NCBI RefSeq assembly: GCF_024198175.1
Contig: NZ_JAJVKV010000003.1
Location: 1-64,000 of the forward strand
Length of the DNA: 64,000 nucleotides
Direction of reading: 5' to 3'
Source of the DNA: Pyxidicoccus xibeiensis
GTDB taxonomy: Bacteria > Myxococcota > Myxococcia > Myxococcales > Myxococcaceae
Positions 1 to 9,271 of this stretch are shown here, in pieces; position 1 is the stretch's first letter, and each line of letters opens with the position of its first letter. The notes under the pieces are model-generated. The model worked only from the letters and a program-made list of their open reading frames with translations, did not search any database and was not told where the DNA came from. The translations under genes were made by a program, and so were the position numbers.

Positions 1-310
1 CCGCCGCCCTTGCTGCCCGCCCGACCCGCCGCCCTTGCTACCCCGATCCGCCGTACTGCCCCGTGCTGCCCCGCCCTACCCGCCGCCCTTGCTGCCCGAT
101 CCCGCCGTGCTGCCCCGTGCTACCCCGCCCGACCCGCCGCCCTTGCTACCCGCTCCGCCGTACTGCCCCGTGCTGCCCCGACCAACCCGCCGCCCGTACT
201 GCCCCGACCTGCCCGCCGCCCTTACTGCCCCAACCCGCCACCACCCGTGCTGCCCGCCGCCCCGTCCCGCCCGTCCTGCCCGCCGCCCCACCGAACCGCC
301 CCGTCCTGCT
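1..310. repeat. Imperfect ~54-bp GC-rich tandem repeat
   Basis: An acccgccgccc-type core recurs at about 24, 78, 132 and 185, giving a period of 53-54 bp, with sub-motifs of the ccgtactgccccg kind inside each unit. The copies decay to short ccgcc/ctgcccc words by about 310. Because 54 is a multiple of three, all frames stay open for long stretches, so open frames here are weak evidence of a gene. The repeat could be a non-coding intergenic array or the repetitive 3' end of a gene that begins left of the window. No spacers separate the copies, so it is not a CRISPR. The remaining bases up to 451 lead to the stop codon of the next gene and show nothing else recognisable. Confidence 0.75.
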
Positions 311-451
311 GCCCGTATCCATAGCAGGGCGCGTGCCGACCCTGAGACGTGGACAAACCCAAGCAGTTCCAAGCACTTGGCGGAAACACCGCGCGGAGTA
401 GCTGCAAGAACCGGTAAGAAATCGGGTGCTCTCCTCGGCCTCCGGTGAGGG

Positions 452-3400
452 TCAATCCCAACCACGGAGCTGGACGCGCACGCGCTGCACGAGAAGGTCC
501 AATTCCTGACGTCGCAAGGTAGCGAGGACCCGCGCGCCCACGATGGAGAGCCCGGTGAGCGTCATCACCAGGAAGCCGATGCGGTGGTCCCTCAGTCCGG
601 CGTCGAGCAGGTTCGCCACCACGTCCAGCGTGAGGAAGAGCGTCCCCAGCGCCAGGTAGGCGCGAATCTGGAGCGCCATCCCCACCGCCACGCCCAGCAG
701 GCAGACGCCGCCGAAGACGAGCGCGTACGTCCCGTCCTCGGAGGCACCCACCCGCATCGTCAGCTTCGCGGCCGCGGGCACATACAGCAGCAGGCCGCCG
801 AGGATGCGCACGGCATTGCGCGCCGCATGCGGCAGGCTCGACGTGAAGAGCTGCCCCAGCATCAGCAGCAACAGGCCGAGCGGCGCCAGGTACACCTCCA
901 GCCCCTCCAGGCCGTACGCAAGGGCGGCGATGAGCAGCGCCAGGTTGCACGCCGCCGCCGAGAACGCACCGAACATCCGGCTGCGCTCCACCGCGCCCAG
1001 CGCCGCGTACAGCAGCCCCGAGCCACCCGCGAGCAGCGCCGCCTCTCCCGTCGCGTCCCCGGGCAACACCAGCGCCACCCCCACCGGCAGCAGCGCAGCG
1101 AACCGTCGCGTCGCCGCCTCCACCGGCTGCACGCCGGCCCGGCGCGCCAGCACCGTCACGCCCACCAGCACGAAGCCCAGCGCCAGCGCGAAGAGCGCAT
1201 CGTGCTCGCGCCGCAGCCCCGGCGCGTACAGGCCGCGCACCAGCGCGTAGACGCCCACCACCGCCACCTGCACGTAGTAGACGTGCCGGCCCGTGTGCTC
1301 GCGCCAGGCGCAGTGCAGCGACACCAGCACCGCCACGCCAATGGCGGAGATGGCCAGCGGAAGCGCCCCCTCCAGGGCCTGGCCTCCCACCGCCACCACG
1401 GCGAGCAGCACTCCGGTCACCACCAGCCACGAGTCCCGTCCTCCCCCCAGCCCGCCCGCCACGTCGCTCCGGCGGCCCCGCGTCACCTGCTGGCCCACGT
1501 GCAGGGCCAGGGCACTGCCCGCGGCGGCCAGGGCCAGCGCCGCCCCGTGCACGGTGAGCAGGTCCGCGTACGAGACCCACGAACCGCTCTGGAGCGCGCG
1601 ATGCGCGATGGCCGCCATGAGCGCGGAGACGACGGCACTGCCCGCCACCCCCGAGCCCCACCCTGCGACGAAGCCCGCGAATGCGCCCTTCCACTGGAAT
1701 GCCGCCACGAACAGCGCCGTGGCGAAGAGGGCCAGCGTCACCGGGAGCGCGGCGGAGACCATCCAATCGCCACCCAGTCCGGTGAACATCTTCGCGACGA
1801 GGTTCGGGACGGCCATCACCGAAGAGGTGTCCCCACCCACCGCCAGCGCGTACACCGTCGCCACCGTCAGGCAGAGCAGCGCGGCCCGATGCCCGCGCAC
1901 CCGCGCCTCGCCCACATCCGCGCCCCGCCGCCGCGCCACCCATGGGGCCAGCACCACCACCGCGAGCCCCGCGGCCGCGAGGAGCGGCCCCGGCCAGGAC
2001 TCGAAGACGGGGCTCCGGTGCGCGAAGGCATGGACGAGCAGGAGCCCCCCGACGCCCAGGGCACCGCGCCCCTGCCTCTGGGCACCTCCCAGGAACAGCA
2101 GCGCGCCCGTGGCGAACACGAGCGCCGCCGAGGTCACCCCCGGCTGGAAGAACGCCGCGGCGCAGACCAGCCACAAGGCCGTGACGGCCTGGCGGCGCAG
2201 CGCCTGCCGCAGCGGCTCATACGGCAGGCCGAAGACCGCGCCCGCGTAGACGAGCCCCGCCGCCGCGACACCCGCGAGCGCGCGCTGCCACAGCAGGAAC
2301 ACCGAGTCCCCGAGGGTGAGCCACGCCTCCGGCTGGAGCCAGTCGAGTGCCGAGCCCCAGTGACGGACCGCCTCGGCGTACACCCACTGCCCGTCGGGAG
2401 GCAGCAGCGCGACCAGGCCCGGGCCGAGCAGCGACTGCCGGGCCGCCCAGAGCGCGGCGCCCGGCAACCCCAGCACCAGCCCCGCGTGGACGAGCCACAC
2501 CGAGCGGAAGGAGTACGCCAGCAGCAGCGCGAGCAGCGCCGCGCCCAAGAGCAGGAGCGGCGGCACCACGCCCAGCGCCCGCGACGGGTCCGGCATGCCG
2601 ACGCTCACCGCGCCCCGCAGGAGGACCAGCCCCAGGGCCGCCACGCCCACATGCGGCACCGCATGGTAGAGGGGGCCGTGACGGGGGTTCTCCAGCAGCC
2701 GGCCGAGCGCGGGCCCGAAGCGCCGCGTCGCCAGGGCCACACCCCAGAGCGCCAGGCCGATGAGCGGCGTCCGCCACGCCGTGACGTCGGGCGGCAGTGG
2801 GCGGCCCGCGCGGTTGATGATGGCGGTGAGCGCGATGAACCCGCCGCTGGCGGCCAGCGTCACCACCGAGCCGCGCAGGCGCCACGACACGAAGCCGCGC
2901 GACACGAAGACCCCGAGCGCGCCGGCCGTGAGCAGCCCGCCCGCGAGCAGGAAGCCCGGGCGCTCGGCGTCGACAGGCACGGGAATCCACTGGACGAGCG
3001 TCCCGGTGGCGATGACGGCCTGCACGAGCGCCACCACGGCGAAGCCCTCCGTGAACAGCGGCAGGCCCCGCGGCGAGAACGGCAGACGGAGAGCGCCGAG
3101 CACCTTCCGTCCCCGGAGGAGGGGCGAAGCGGCCGCGGGCGGCACGGCCGGCTCGGGACGCGGGCCCCGCAGCGCCGCGAAGGCGACGAAGCCGAGCATC
3201 AGCGATGCGGCGACGAGGGCGGCTCGCGGCGACGTGAAGTCGGAGACGGTGCCGGTCACCTGGGACACGACGAGCGCGAGCCCACAGGCCGCGAGGAAGC
3301 CCACCAGCGTGCTCGCATCCCTCCGCACCCGCAGCAGCAACACGCCCGTCGCCACCGCCGTCGGCGCGCAGGCGAGCAGCACGCCCTGCAGCCCGAAGGC

Positions 3401-5449
3401 AACGAGCGCCCCGGGCAGTGCCGGCATGACGCCCACGGCCAGCACCACGCCGAGCGAAGCCATCACCAGCGACAGGTCATCCAGGGGCAGCAGGTCGTCG
3501 CTCCGCCCGGTGCGGCGGGCCCAGGCGTCCTGCGCGAGCCCGGCGAGCCCGTAGAGCGCTCCCGCCAGCGCGAAGACGGCGAGGCTCGACGCACTGCCGG
3601 ACAGCGCGGGCATCCCCGACACGAACACGAGCCCACCGAAGAGCGCGGCGAGGCCCGCCACGTAATGGAGGCCCCGCCACTTCCAGCCTCCCGCCACGTG
3701 CGCGGCCAGCGCGATGAGCAGCCCCGTGGAGACCTTCGGCCACACCTCGGCCACCACCCCGCCCCAGTCCACCAGGACGGCGGGCATCGCCAGCAGCGAG
3801 CCGACGACGCCCCACGCCAGCAGCCGGGCGCGCGGGCCGGGAGCCGCGGTCACCCGGGCGACCAGCAACAACCCGGCGGACACCGCCGCGGAGCCGAAGA
3901 CCCACCAGGCCGGCTCACCCGGCGCCAGCGTGCGTGCGCCCAGCACGCCGGCCAGCATCGCGGCGATGACGCCCAGATGGACGAGCGCCCGGCGCCGGGG
4001 CTCCAGCACGAAGAAGACCAGCGCGGCCGCGGCGGGCGCGAGCGCCGTCCCGAGGTCCACCCACGTGTCCTCGCCGGGGACGGCCGAGAACGCGCCCAGG
4101 GCGCCCGCGAGCGCGCCGCTGGCCACCATCGCGTGCGCCAGGGTCTCCACCACCGCGCCCGCGCGCGGATACGCCTCCCGCACGGAGTCGGACGTCGCCG
4201 CGAAGGCCACCACCGCCGCGAGCGCCATCGCCCACGCGGCCATGCCCGTGAACAGGGCATTGCCCGGCTCCAGGGCATCGAAGCCGCCGGGTGCGCTGGC
4301 CACGCAGAAGAGGGCCAGGCAGAGCGCCCCGTACAGCGCCGCGCCCGCGCTGACGAGCGGGGCGAGCGGGGCCTTCTCCTTCGCCGTCCGGGCCCGCCAC
4401 ACCGAGGCGCCGAGCGCCACCACGCCCGCGGACGCACAGAGCGCGCGCAGCCAGGGCGCCTCCTCGAAGCCCATCAGGGGAAGCCCGGCCAGGAGCGAGG
4501 GCCACAGCGCCACCGCGAGCGACGCCACCGACGTCCCGTGCAGCAGCCTCCCCGCCGCCCTCAGGGGCAGCAGCCCCAGCCCCGCGACGCCGAGCGCCAC
4601 GGCGCCCCCGAGCATGGGTGACAGCGCCACCAGCGCGGACAGCGCGACGAACACCACCGGCAGCAGCGCGACGCCGATGCCGGCCAGCACCCGGCCGGCC
4701 GACAGCGAGCGCCGGGACAGGAACACCCCCAGCCCGATGAAGGCCGCGTGGTAGCCGAAGAGCGCGCCCGTGACGAGGAGCTGCCGGGGCACGCCGCCCA
4801 GGGCCCGCCACGCCTCGCGCACGCCCATCAGCGAGCCGCCGAGCACCAGCACCGCGCCGAGGAACCACCAGATGTACTCGTGGAGCCGGGGCGAGCCCGC
4901 CTGCACGTCATCGAGCGCGACCACGGCCTCCAGCCCGCCGCCGAGCGCCCCCGTCTGTCCCTGAGAGAAGAGCGCCTGCCCCGAGCCCAGCGCGGAGCCG
5001 AGGTCGTCCTCGCTGCCCTCTCCCCGGGAGCCCCGCGCCTCGCGGCGACGTGCCGCCTGCTCCCGCTCCGCCTGCGCCGTCTCTTCCAGAGAGCGGGCGA
5101 GCTGCGAGCCCCAGCCTGGCCGCCACCCCGCCGCCCGGCGCAGTGACTCGGCCACCTCATCCGCCCAGGCCTCCAGGCGGAGCGCGGAGTCCGCCGGAGC
5201 GGGCGTCGCGGGCTCGGGCGGCACGGGCTCGGGCCCTTCCGCTGCCGCACCGAGCGACGCCTCCAGCCGGGCCGCCGTGGCGCCATCGAGGAGCCCATCG
5301 GAGTGCCAGCGCTGGAGGTTCCGTTTCAGCGTGGCCTGGACGAGCGCCTCCAGGTGCGCCTCCGAGGGGGAGACAAGGGCACCGCCGCACTCGGGGCACG
5401 GGGCACCCGATTCATCAGCGCGGAGCCGCGCACAGGCTGGGCAGATCAT
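452..5449 (-). CDS. Giant zinc-ribbon polytopic membrane protein
   Basis: This 1665-residue protein begins with a zinc ribbon made of two CxxC pairs (C3/C6 and C18/C21). A polar, proline- and charge-rich cytoplasmic linker follows to about residue 190. From there nearly the whole chain is hydrophobic segments of transmembrane length separated by short loops, ending in a short polar tail. I recognise no enzymatic motif, and the role is unknown; very long polytopic proteins of this sort are sometimes annotated as DUF2339-like, but I cannot confirm that. The ATG at 5449 was chosen because the zinc ribbon starts there; a GTG at 5458 would add three residues, and neither has a convincing Shine-Dalgarno. 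It lies 50 bp downstream of the histidine kinase gene on the same strand, so the two are probably co-transcribed. Confidence 0.8.
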   Translation of the reverse strand: MICPACARLRADESGAPCPECGGALVSPSEAHLEALVQATLKRNLQRWHSDGLLDGATAARLEASLGAAAEGPEPVPPEPATPAPADSALRLEAWADEVAESLRRAAGWRPGWGSQLARSLEETAQAEREQAARRREARGSRGEGSEDDLGSALGSGQALFSQGQTGALGGGLEAVVALDDVQAGSPRLHEYIWWFLGAVLVLGGSLMGVREAWRALGGVPRQLLVTGALFGYHAAFIGLGVFLSRRSLSAGRVLAGIGVALLPVVFVALSALVALSPMLGGAVALGVAGLGLLPLRAAGRLLHGTSVASLAVALWPSLLAGLPLMGFEEAPWLRALCASAGVVALGASVWRARTAKEKAPLAPLVSAGAALYGALCLALFCVASAPGGFDALEPGNALFTGMAAWAMALAAVVAFAATSDSVREAYPRAGAVVETLAHAMVASGALAGALGAFSAVPGEDTWVDLGTALAPAAAALVFFVLEPRRRALVHLGVIAAMLAGVLGARTLAPGEPAWWVFGSAAVSAGLLLVARVTAAPGPRARLLAWGVVGSLLAMPAVLVDWGGVVAEVWPKVSTGLLIALAAHVAGGWKWRGLHYVAGLAALFGGLVFVSGMPALSGSASSLAVFALAGALYGLAGLAQDAWARRTGRSDDLLPLDDLSLVMASLGVVLAVGVMPALPGALVAFGLQGVLLACAPTAVATGVLLLRVRRDASTLVGFLAACGLALVVSQVTGTVSDFTSPRAALVAASLMLGFVAFAALRGPRPEPAVPPAAASPLLRGRKVLGALRLPFSPRGLPLFTEGFAVVALVQAVIATGTLVQWIPVPVDAERPGFLLAGGLLTAGALGVFVSRGFVSWRLRGSVVTLAASGGFIALTAIINRAGRPLPPDVTAWRTPLIGLALWGVALATRRFGPALGRLLENPRHGPLYHAVPHVGVAALGLVLLRGAVSVGMPDPSRALGVVPPLLLLGAALLALLLAYSFRSVWLVHAGLVLGLPGAALWAARQSLLGPGLVALLPPDGQWVYAEAVRHWGSALDWLQPEAWLTLGDSVFLLWQRALAGVAAAGLVYAGAVFGLPYEPLRQALRRQAVTALWLVCAAAFFQPGVTSAALVFATGALLFLGGAQRQGRGALGVGGLLLVHAFAHRSPVFESWPGPLLAAAGLAVVVLAPWVARRRGADVGEARVRGHRAALLCLTVATVYALAVGGDTSSVMAVPNLVAKMFTGLGGDWMVSAALPVTLALFATALFVAAFQWKGAFAGFVAGWGSGVAGSAVVSALMAAIAHRALQSGSWVSYADLLTVHGAALALAAAGSALALHVGQQVTRGRRSDVAGGLGGGRDSWLVVTGVLLAVVAVGGQALEGALPLAISAIGVAVLVSLHCAWREHTGRHVYYVQVAVVGVYALVRGLYAPGLRREHDALFALALGFVLVGVTVLARRAGVQPVEAATRRFAALLPVGVALVLPGDATGEAALLAGGSGLLYAALGAVERSRMFGAFSAAACNLALLIAALAYGLEGLEVYLAPLGLLLLMLGQLFTSSLPHAARNAVRILGGLLLYVPAAAKLTMRVGASEDGTYALVFGGVCLLGVAVGMALQIRAYLALGTLFLTLDVVANLLDAGLRDHRIGFLVMTLTGLSIVGARVLATLRRQELDLLVQRVRVQLRGWD

Positions 5450-5499
5450 GAGCGCCACAGCATAGCGCGAGCCTCCCGACTGCGGAGGGGGGCCTCCCC

Positions 5500-8208
5500 T
5501 CAGCACATCGCCTGGCTCTCCGCGCCCGCCTCCAGCCCCGGTGGATGCCGCGTGCCCACCGGCTCCGCTGGTGACTCCGGGTCGACGGGCAGCTCGACGA
5601 CGAAGGTCGTGCCTCCGCCGGGCGTGTCCTCCACCTGGATGGTGCCCCCATGCGCCTGGACGATCTGCCGCGTGACGTAGAGCCCCAGGCCGAAGCCGGA
5701 GATGTTCGTCCCTCGCACCGCGCGCTCGAACACCTGGAAGATGCGCTCCCGGTCCTTGGGAGCGATGCCCGGCCCCTGGTCCTGCACCCTCAGCCACACC
5801 CGGCCCGCCTGGGCCCGCGCGGACACGCGCACCGGCTTCTGCTCGCCATACTTGATGGCGTTTCCCACCAGGTTCGAGACCACCTGCTCGATGCGGGGAC
5901 GGTCCCACCGCGCATGGATGGGCCCGTCATGCTCGAACTGGACGGGGATGCGGCCCCGGCTGAGCTCCTCGTTGAGCCCCGCGAGCACCTCCCCCACCAC
6001 CTCCGACAGCTCCACGTCCCCGAAGTGCAGCTCCATCCGCCCGGTGAGGATGCGCGACACGTCGAGCAGGTTGTCGATGTGCTCCCGCAGCCGGTTCAGC
6101 TGGCGGTCCGCCAGGTGGAGCAGCCGGGTGATTCGCACGGACTCCGTCCCCGGCCGGGGACGCCGCGCCTCGCGCTCCAGGGACTGCAGGTGCAGCTTGA
6201 GCGACGTGAGCGGCGTCTTCAGCTCGTGGGAGGCGATGGAGAGGAACTCCTCCCGCGCCTGGGTTGCCTCGCGCGAGCGGCGGTAGAGCCTCGCCGCGTC
6301 GATGGCCAGTCCTCCGCGCTGGGAGACCTCCTCGATGAGCGCGAGCTCCGCCTCGGAATAGGGCCCGCGTCCGGGCTCCGGGAAGAGCACGTACAGGCCC
6401 AGCACCTCGCCCCTGACGCGCAGCGGCGTCACCCAGGCGGGAGGGGCTTGCGGCGGGGAGTCCCTGACGGGAGTACACGCGCCGCTCGCATCCCGCACCG
6501 CCGCGAGCCACCGCGAGAGCTGCTCGGGGGAGACCTCCTGCTCCAGCGCCCGCTGGCGCCGCTCCCGGCACGCCTCGGCGTCAGCGACCACCTGCCGCCA
6601 GCGGGGGGCGTCACCGTCACCGGGCTCCTGGACCAGGAGCACGCACGTCCGCGCCAGCGCGGGCACCAGCAGGTGCGCCACCGTGTCGAGTGTCACCTCG
6701 AAGTCCAACGAGGAAGCCAGCCGGCGGCTGGTGTCCGACAGCAGCCGCAGCGACTCTTCGGCGTGCTTGCGCTCGGTGATGTCGGTGGCGATTCCACACA
6801 CCGCATGGATGGCGCCCGTCGTGTCCCTCAGCGGGAACTTCTGCACCAGGTAGGTGTGTGGACCGTCGGCCCCGGGGTAGACCTGCTCGTAGTCACAGGT
6901 GGCATCCGCCTCCATCACCTGGCGGTCCGACTCGAGGAAGTGCTCCGCCAGCTCCGGCGGGAAGAGGTCCGCGTCGGTCCGGCCAATCAGCTCCCGTCGC
7001 TCGCCTGCCCCGAGCAGCTCCACGAGCCTGCGGTTGACGGTCAGGTACCGCCCCCGCGTGTCCTTCACGAAGATGAGGGCCTGCGAGTACTCCACGAGCG
7101 AGCTGACAATCTGGAGCTGGCCCGCACGGTGTGCCGACTCGAGCAGCCGCGCCTGCGTCTTGCGCAGCGCCGCCTCGGCCCGCCTGCGGGGGGTGATGTC
7201 GACCACCGTGCCCTCGAGCAGGTCCCGCTCCGCGTCCAGGCATGCCGACAGCGCCAGGCAGCGCAGTCCGCCCTTCCCGTCGGCCAGCTCGAGCTCGTAC
7301 TCCTCGACCACGCCGCCGCCGGCAAGCCGCTCGCGGAGCGGAGCCGCCGCCCCGCCGAGCACGTCGTCCAGGGTCTTCCCCTCGAGCGCGGCCGGCGCTG
7401 TCTTGCCGAACAGGTCCGCCGCCAGCCGGTTGGCGCGGGCGAACCGGCCCGCGGACACCTGCCACAGCCCCACGAGCGCGCCCTCGAACAGGGCCCGGTG
7501 CATCTGCTCGCTGCGCCGGACGGCCCGCACCGACGCGTCGAGCGGCACGACCACGCGGTGGTACACGAACAGGAGGAGCACGGCGAACAGCCCCAGGCCC
7601 GCCAGCAGCGTCCCACCCTGCAGCCAGCGCAGCCGCCCCAGCGTCTGGTCGCTTCCCCGCTGGAGCAGGGCCACGTACTCGTCGGTCTGCTCGACGAGCT
7701 CGGCGGACTTCTCCTGGATGCGGTCGATGTGCGGGTTGTTCGTCAGCTCGCTGCGCTCCGCGCGGAGCGCCATGACGCCCGCGTGCTCCAGCTCACGGAA
7801 GCCCTCCTCGATGTTCCTCAGCGGCCCGTGGAGCTCCTCGGCCTGCATCGCGGGAATCGTGACGGGCTGGCCGCCCAGCTCCACCGTGCCTCCCATGAGC
7901 AGAGCCCGCACGCGCTCGTGGAACAGGCGGACGGTCTGCTGCGCCGCCGAGCGCTCCTCCATGAGGAGGGGCCAGTCCCGCTGGGACAGCCCCACCAGGG
8001 CCAGGTTCGTCTCGCGCGTGTACCGCTCGGCCAGCATCCGGAGCGAGCCCGCGACGTTGAGCATCGCGGCATCCGCGCGCTTGGCGCGGGCCACCTCCGC
8101 CATGAGGCCTTGCGACGCCCCCAGGAACAGCAGGAACAGGGAGAGCAGCAGGCCAATCCGCAACATCAGTCCGGACCGCAGGCGTGCCAGGTCTCCCCCG
8201 AACCGCAT
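5500..8208 (-). CDS. Membrane sensor histidine kinase with PAS, PAS and GAF domains
   Basis: This is a 902-residue sensor kinase. A membrane segment near the N-terminus and a second near residues 195-215 bracket a periplasmic helical domain. That domain resembles the PilJ/nitrate-sensor type, with a GSLRMLAER-like motif. Two PAS domains, a GAF domain, a HisKA domain (SHELKTPL, phospho-acceptor His near residue 660) and a HATPase_c domain (N box NLVGNAIKYG, G boxes DQGPGIAP and GFGLGLY) follow. There is no receiver domain and no response regulator gene nearby, so the output is elsewhere. The ATG at 8208 has an AGGA five bases upstream; a GTG at 8220 would overlap the upstream stop as GTGA and is the alternative start. 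The gene upstream encodes a PhnD-like ligand-binding lipoprotein, which may supply the input signal. Confidence 0.92.
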   Translation of the reverse strand: MRFGGDLARLRSGLMLRIGLLLSLFLLFLGASQGLMAEVARAKRADAAMLNVAGSLRMLAERYTRETNLALVGLSQRDWPLLMEERSAAQQTVRLFHERVRALLMGGTVELGGQPVTIPAMQAEELHGPLRNIEEGFRELEHAGVMALRAERSELTNNPHIDRIQEKSAELVEQTDEYVALLQRGSDQTLGRLRWLQGGTLLAGLGLFAVLLLFVYHRVVVPLDASVRAVRRSEQMHRALFEGALVGLWQVSAGRFARANRLAADLFGKTAPAALEGKTLDDVLGGAAAPLRERLAGGGVVEEYELELADGKGGLRCLALSACLDAERDLLEGTVVDITPRRRAEAALRKTQARLLESAHRAGQLQIVSSLVEYSQALIFVKDTRGRYLTVNRRLVELLGAGERRELIGRTDADLFPPELAEHFLESDRQVMEADATCDYEQVYPGADGPHTYLVQKFPLRDTTGAIHAVCGIATDITERKHAEESLRLLSDTSRRLASSLDFEVTLDTVAHLLVPALARTCVLLVQEPGDGDAPRWRQVVADAEACRERRQRALEQEVSPEQLSRWLAAVRDASGACTPVRDSPPQAPPAWVTPLRVRGEVLGLYVLFPEPGRGPYSEAELALIEEVSQRGGLAIDAARLYRRSREATQAREEFLSIASHELKTPLTSLKLHLQSLEREARRPRPGTESVRITRLLHLADRQLNRLREHIDNLLDVSRILTGRMELHFGDVELSEVVGEVLAGLNEELSRGRIPVQFEHDGPIHARWDRPRIEQVVSNLVGNAIKYGEQKPVRVSARAQAGRVWLRVQDQGPGIAPKDRERIFQVFERAVRGTNISGFGLGLYVTRQIVQAHGGTIQVEDTPGGGTTFVVELPVDPESPAEPVGTRHPPGLEAGAESQAMC

Positions 8209-8216
8209 GGCGTTCC

Positions 8217-9194
8217 TCACCTGAGGCTCATGAACCCGGTCCGCTGTGCGAGCGCATGGCGCCGCCGGATTCCATCGTAGTGGGCGTCCTCCACGGGCGC
8301 GAAGCGGCTGAGCAGCGCCTCATCGAGAATCCGGCGGCCCTCCGGGTCCTCGTGCATGTGGGTCAGCGCGGCGCGCATGCGCTCCCGCAGCTCGGGAGCC
8401 ATCTGCGTGGAGACCACCACCGGGGGAATGGCCTCGGGTCCCAGCGACATCAGCACGCGGACCTGGCCGGCGGAGCCGAGGCCCTTCTCCCGGTCGTAGT
8501 CGAGCACCAGGCTGTCGACGAAGCTCGCATCGGCCTCTCCCTCCGCCACCATGCGGATGGACTCCTCATGCGAGCCGGACCGGATGACCTTGCCGAAGAA
8601 GCCCTTCGTGAGCCCACGCTCGATGAGGAAGGAGCGGGGCATGTTGTAGCCGGAGTTCGACTTCTCCTCGTTGTAGACGAGCGTCGCGCCCTCGAGGTCC
8701 TCGAACCGCTGGAAGCGGCTGCCCTCCCGGACGATGAGGTCGGAGAAGTAGAGGGGCTGGTCCTTGTAGCGGGGGGACTTCACCACCGGAGCGGCGAGCA
8801 CGTCGACGACGGGCTCGGGCCGGTCGTGCTTGAGCACGTAGGGGTAGCCGCAGATGAAGCCCACGTCCACGGCGCCGTCGTCGATCATCTCGTCGATGGT
8901 GCCGTACGAGAAGCCGCTCACGAACTCGACCTGCCGGCCAAGCTCCCGCGCCAGCCAGTCGGCGAGCTTCGCGTAGACGCCGGTGCCCGACTCGGACACG
9001 AAGGCCGCGCTCATCGCGATGCGGATGGGCGGCCCGGAGCGCTGCGGCTCACGAGACGCCTCCCCCTGCACGGAAGCGGTCGTCTGCCCGACCGTGGGCG
9101 GGTCCCCCGCCTCATCCCTCCCGGTACACCCCGGCAGCAGCAGGACGAGCCCGAGCAGGCCCAGGGCCAGCCGCCCCACGACGAATCGCGACAT
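8217..9194 (-). CDS. PhnD-like phosphate/phosphonate-binding lipoprotein
   Basis: The 325-residue protein has a lipoprotein signal ending in LLLPGC with the lipidated Cys at 23. A type-2 periplasmic binding fold of the PhnD/PtxB family follows (IAMSAAFVSESGTGVYAKLADWL near the start, then DVGFICGYPYVL and a YNEEKSNSGY region). In transport systems these proteins deliver phosphate, phosphite or phosphonate to an ABC permease, but no permease or ATPase gene is present here. The next gene is a histidine kinase whose possible GTG start overlaps this stop codon, so a sensory role is more likely than transport. The ATG at 9194, preceded by GGGGGA five bases upstream, is preferred over a GTG one codon earlier. 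The ligand cannot be told from sequence alone. Confidence 0.85.
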   Translation of the reverse strand: MSRFVVGRLALGLLGLVLLLPGCTGRDEAGDPPTVGQTTASVQGEASREPQRSGPPIRIAMSAAFVSESGTGVYAKLADWLARELGRQVEFVSGFSYGTIDEMIDDGAVDVGFICGYPYVLKHDRPEPVVDVLAAPVVKSPRYKDQPLYFSDLIVREGSRFQRFEDLEGATLVYNEEKSNSGYNMPRSFLIERGLTKGFFGKVIRSGSHEESIRMVAEGEADASFVDSLVLDYDREKGLGSAGQVRVLMSLGPEAIPPVVVSTQMAPELRERMRAALTHMHEDPEGRRILDEALLSRFAPVEDAHYDGIRRRHALAQRTGFMSLR

Positions 9195-9255
9195 CACATT
9201 CCCCCGGTATCTGGGGAAACATCGTCACAGCGGAGACTTCTGCCGAGGACGAAGG

Positions 9256-9271
9256 GAGCGGCCGGCCGCTC
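9256..9271. other. Perfect 16-bp palindrome
   Basis: The bases gagcggccggccgctc form a perfect palindrome with no loop, overlapping the stop codon of the reductase gene. It could be a protein-binding site or the core of a weak transcript end. Without a loop and a T-run it is not a standard terminator. Confidence 0.35.

Noticed and set aside
1..240. CRISPR array
   Set aside because: The 54-bp units are directly adjacent with no unique spacers, and they differ internally.
584..4621. Long plus-strand open frame opposite the giant membrane protein gene
   Set aside because: It is rich in Arg, Gln and His in the way antisense frames of GC-rich genes are, has no family motifs, and the minus strand has a coherent zinc ribbon and membrane profile.
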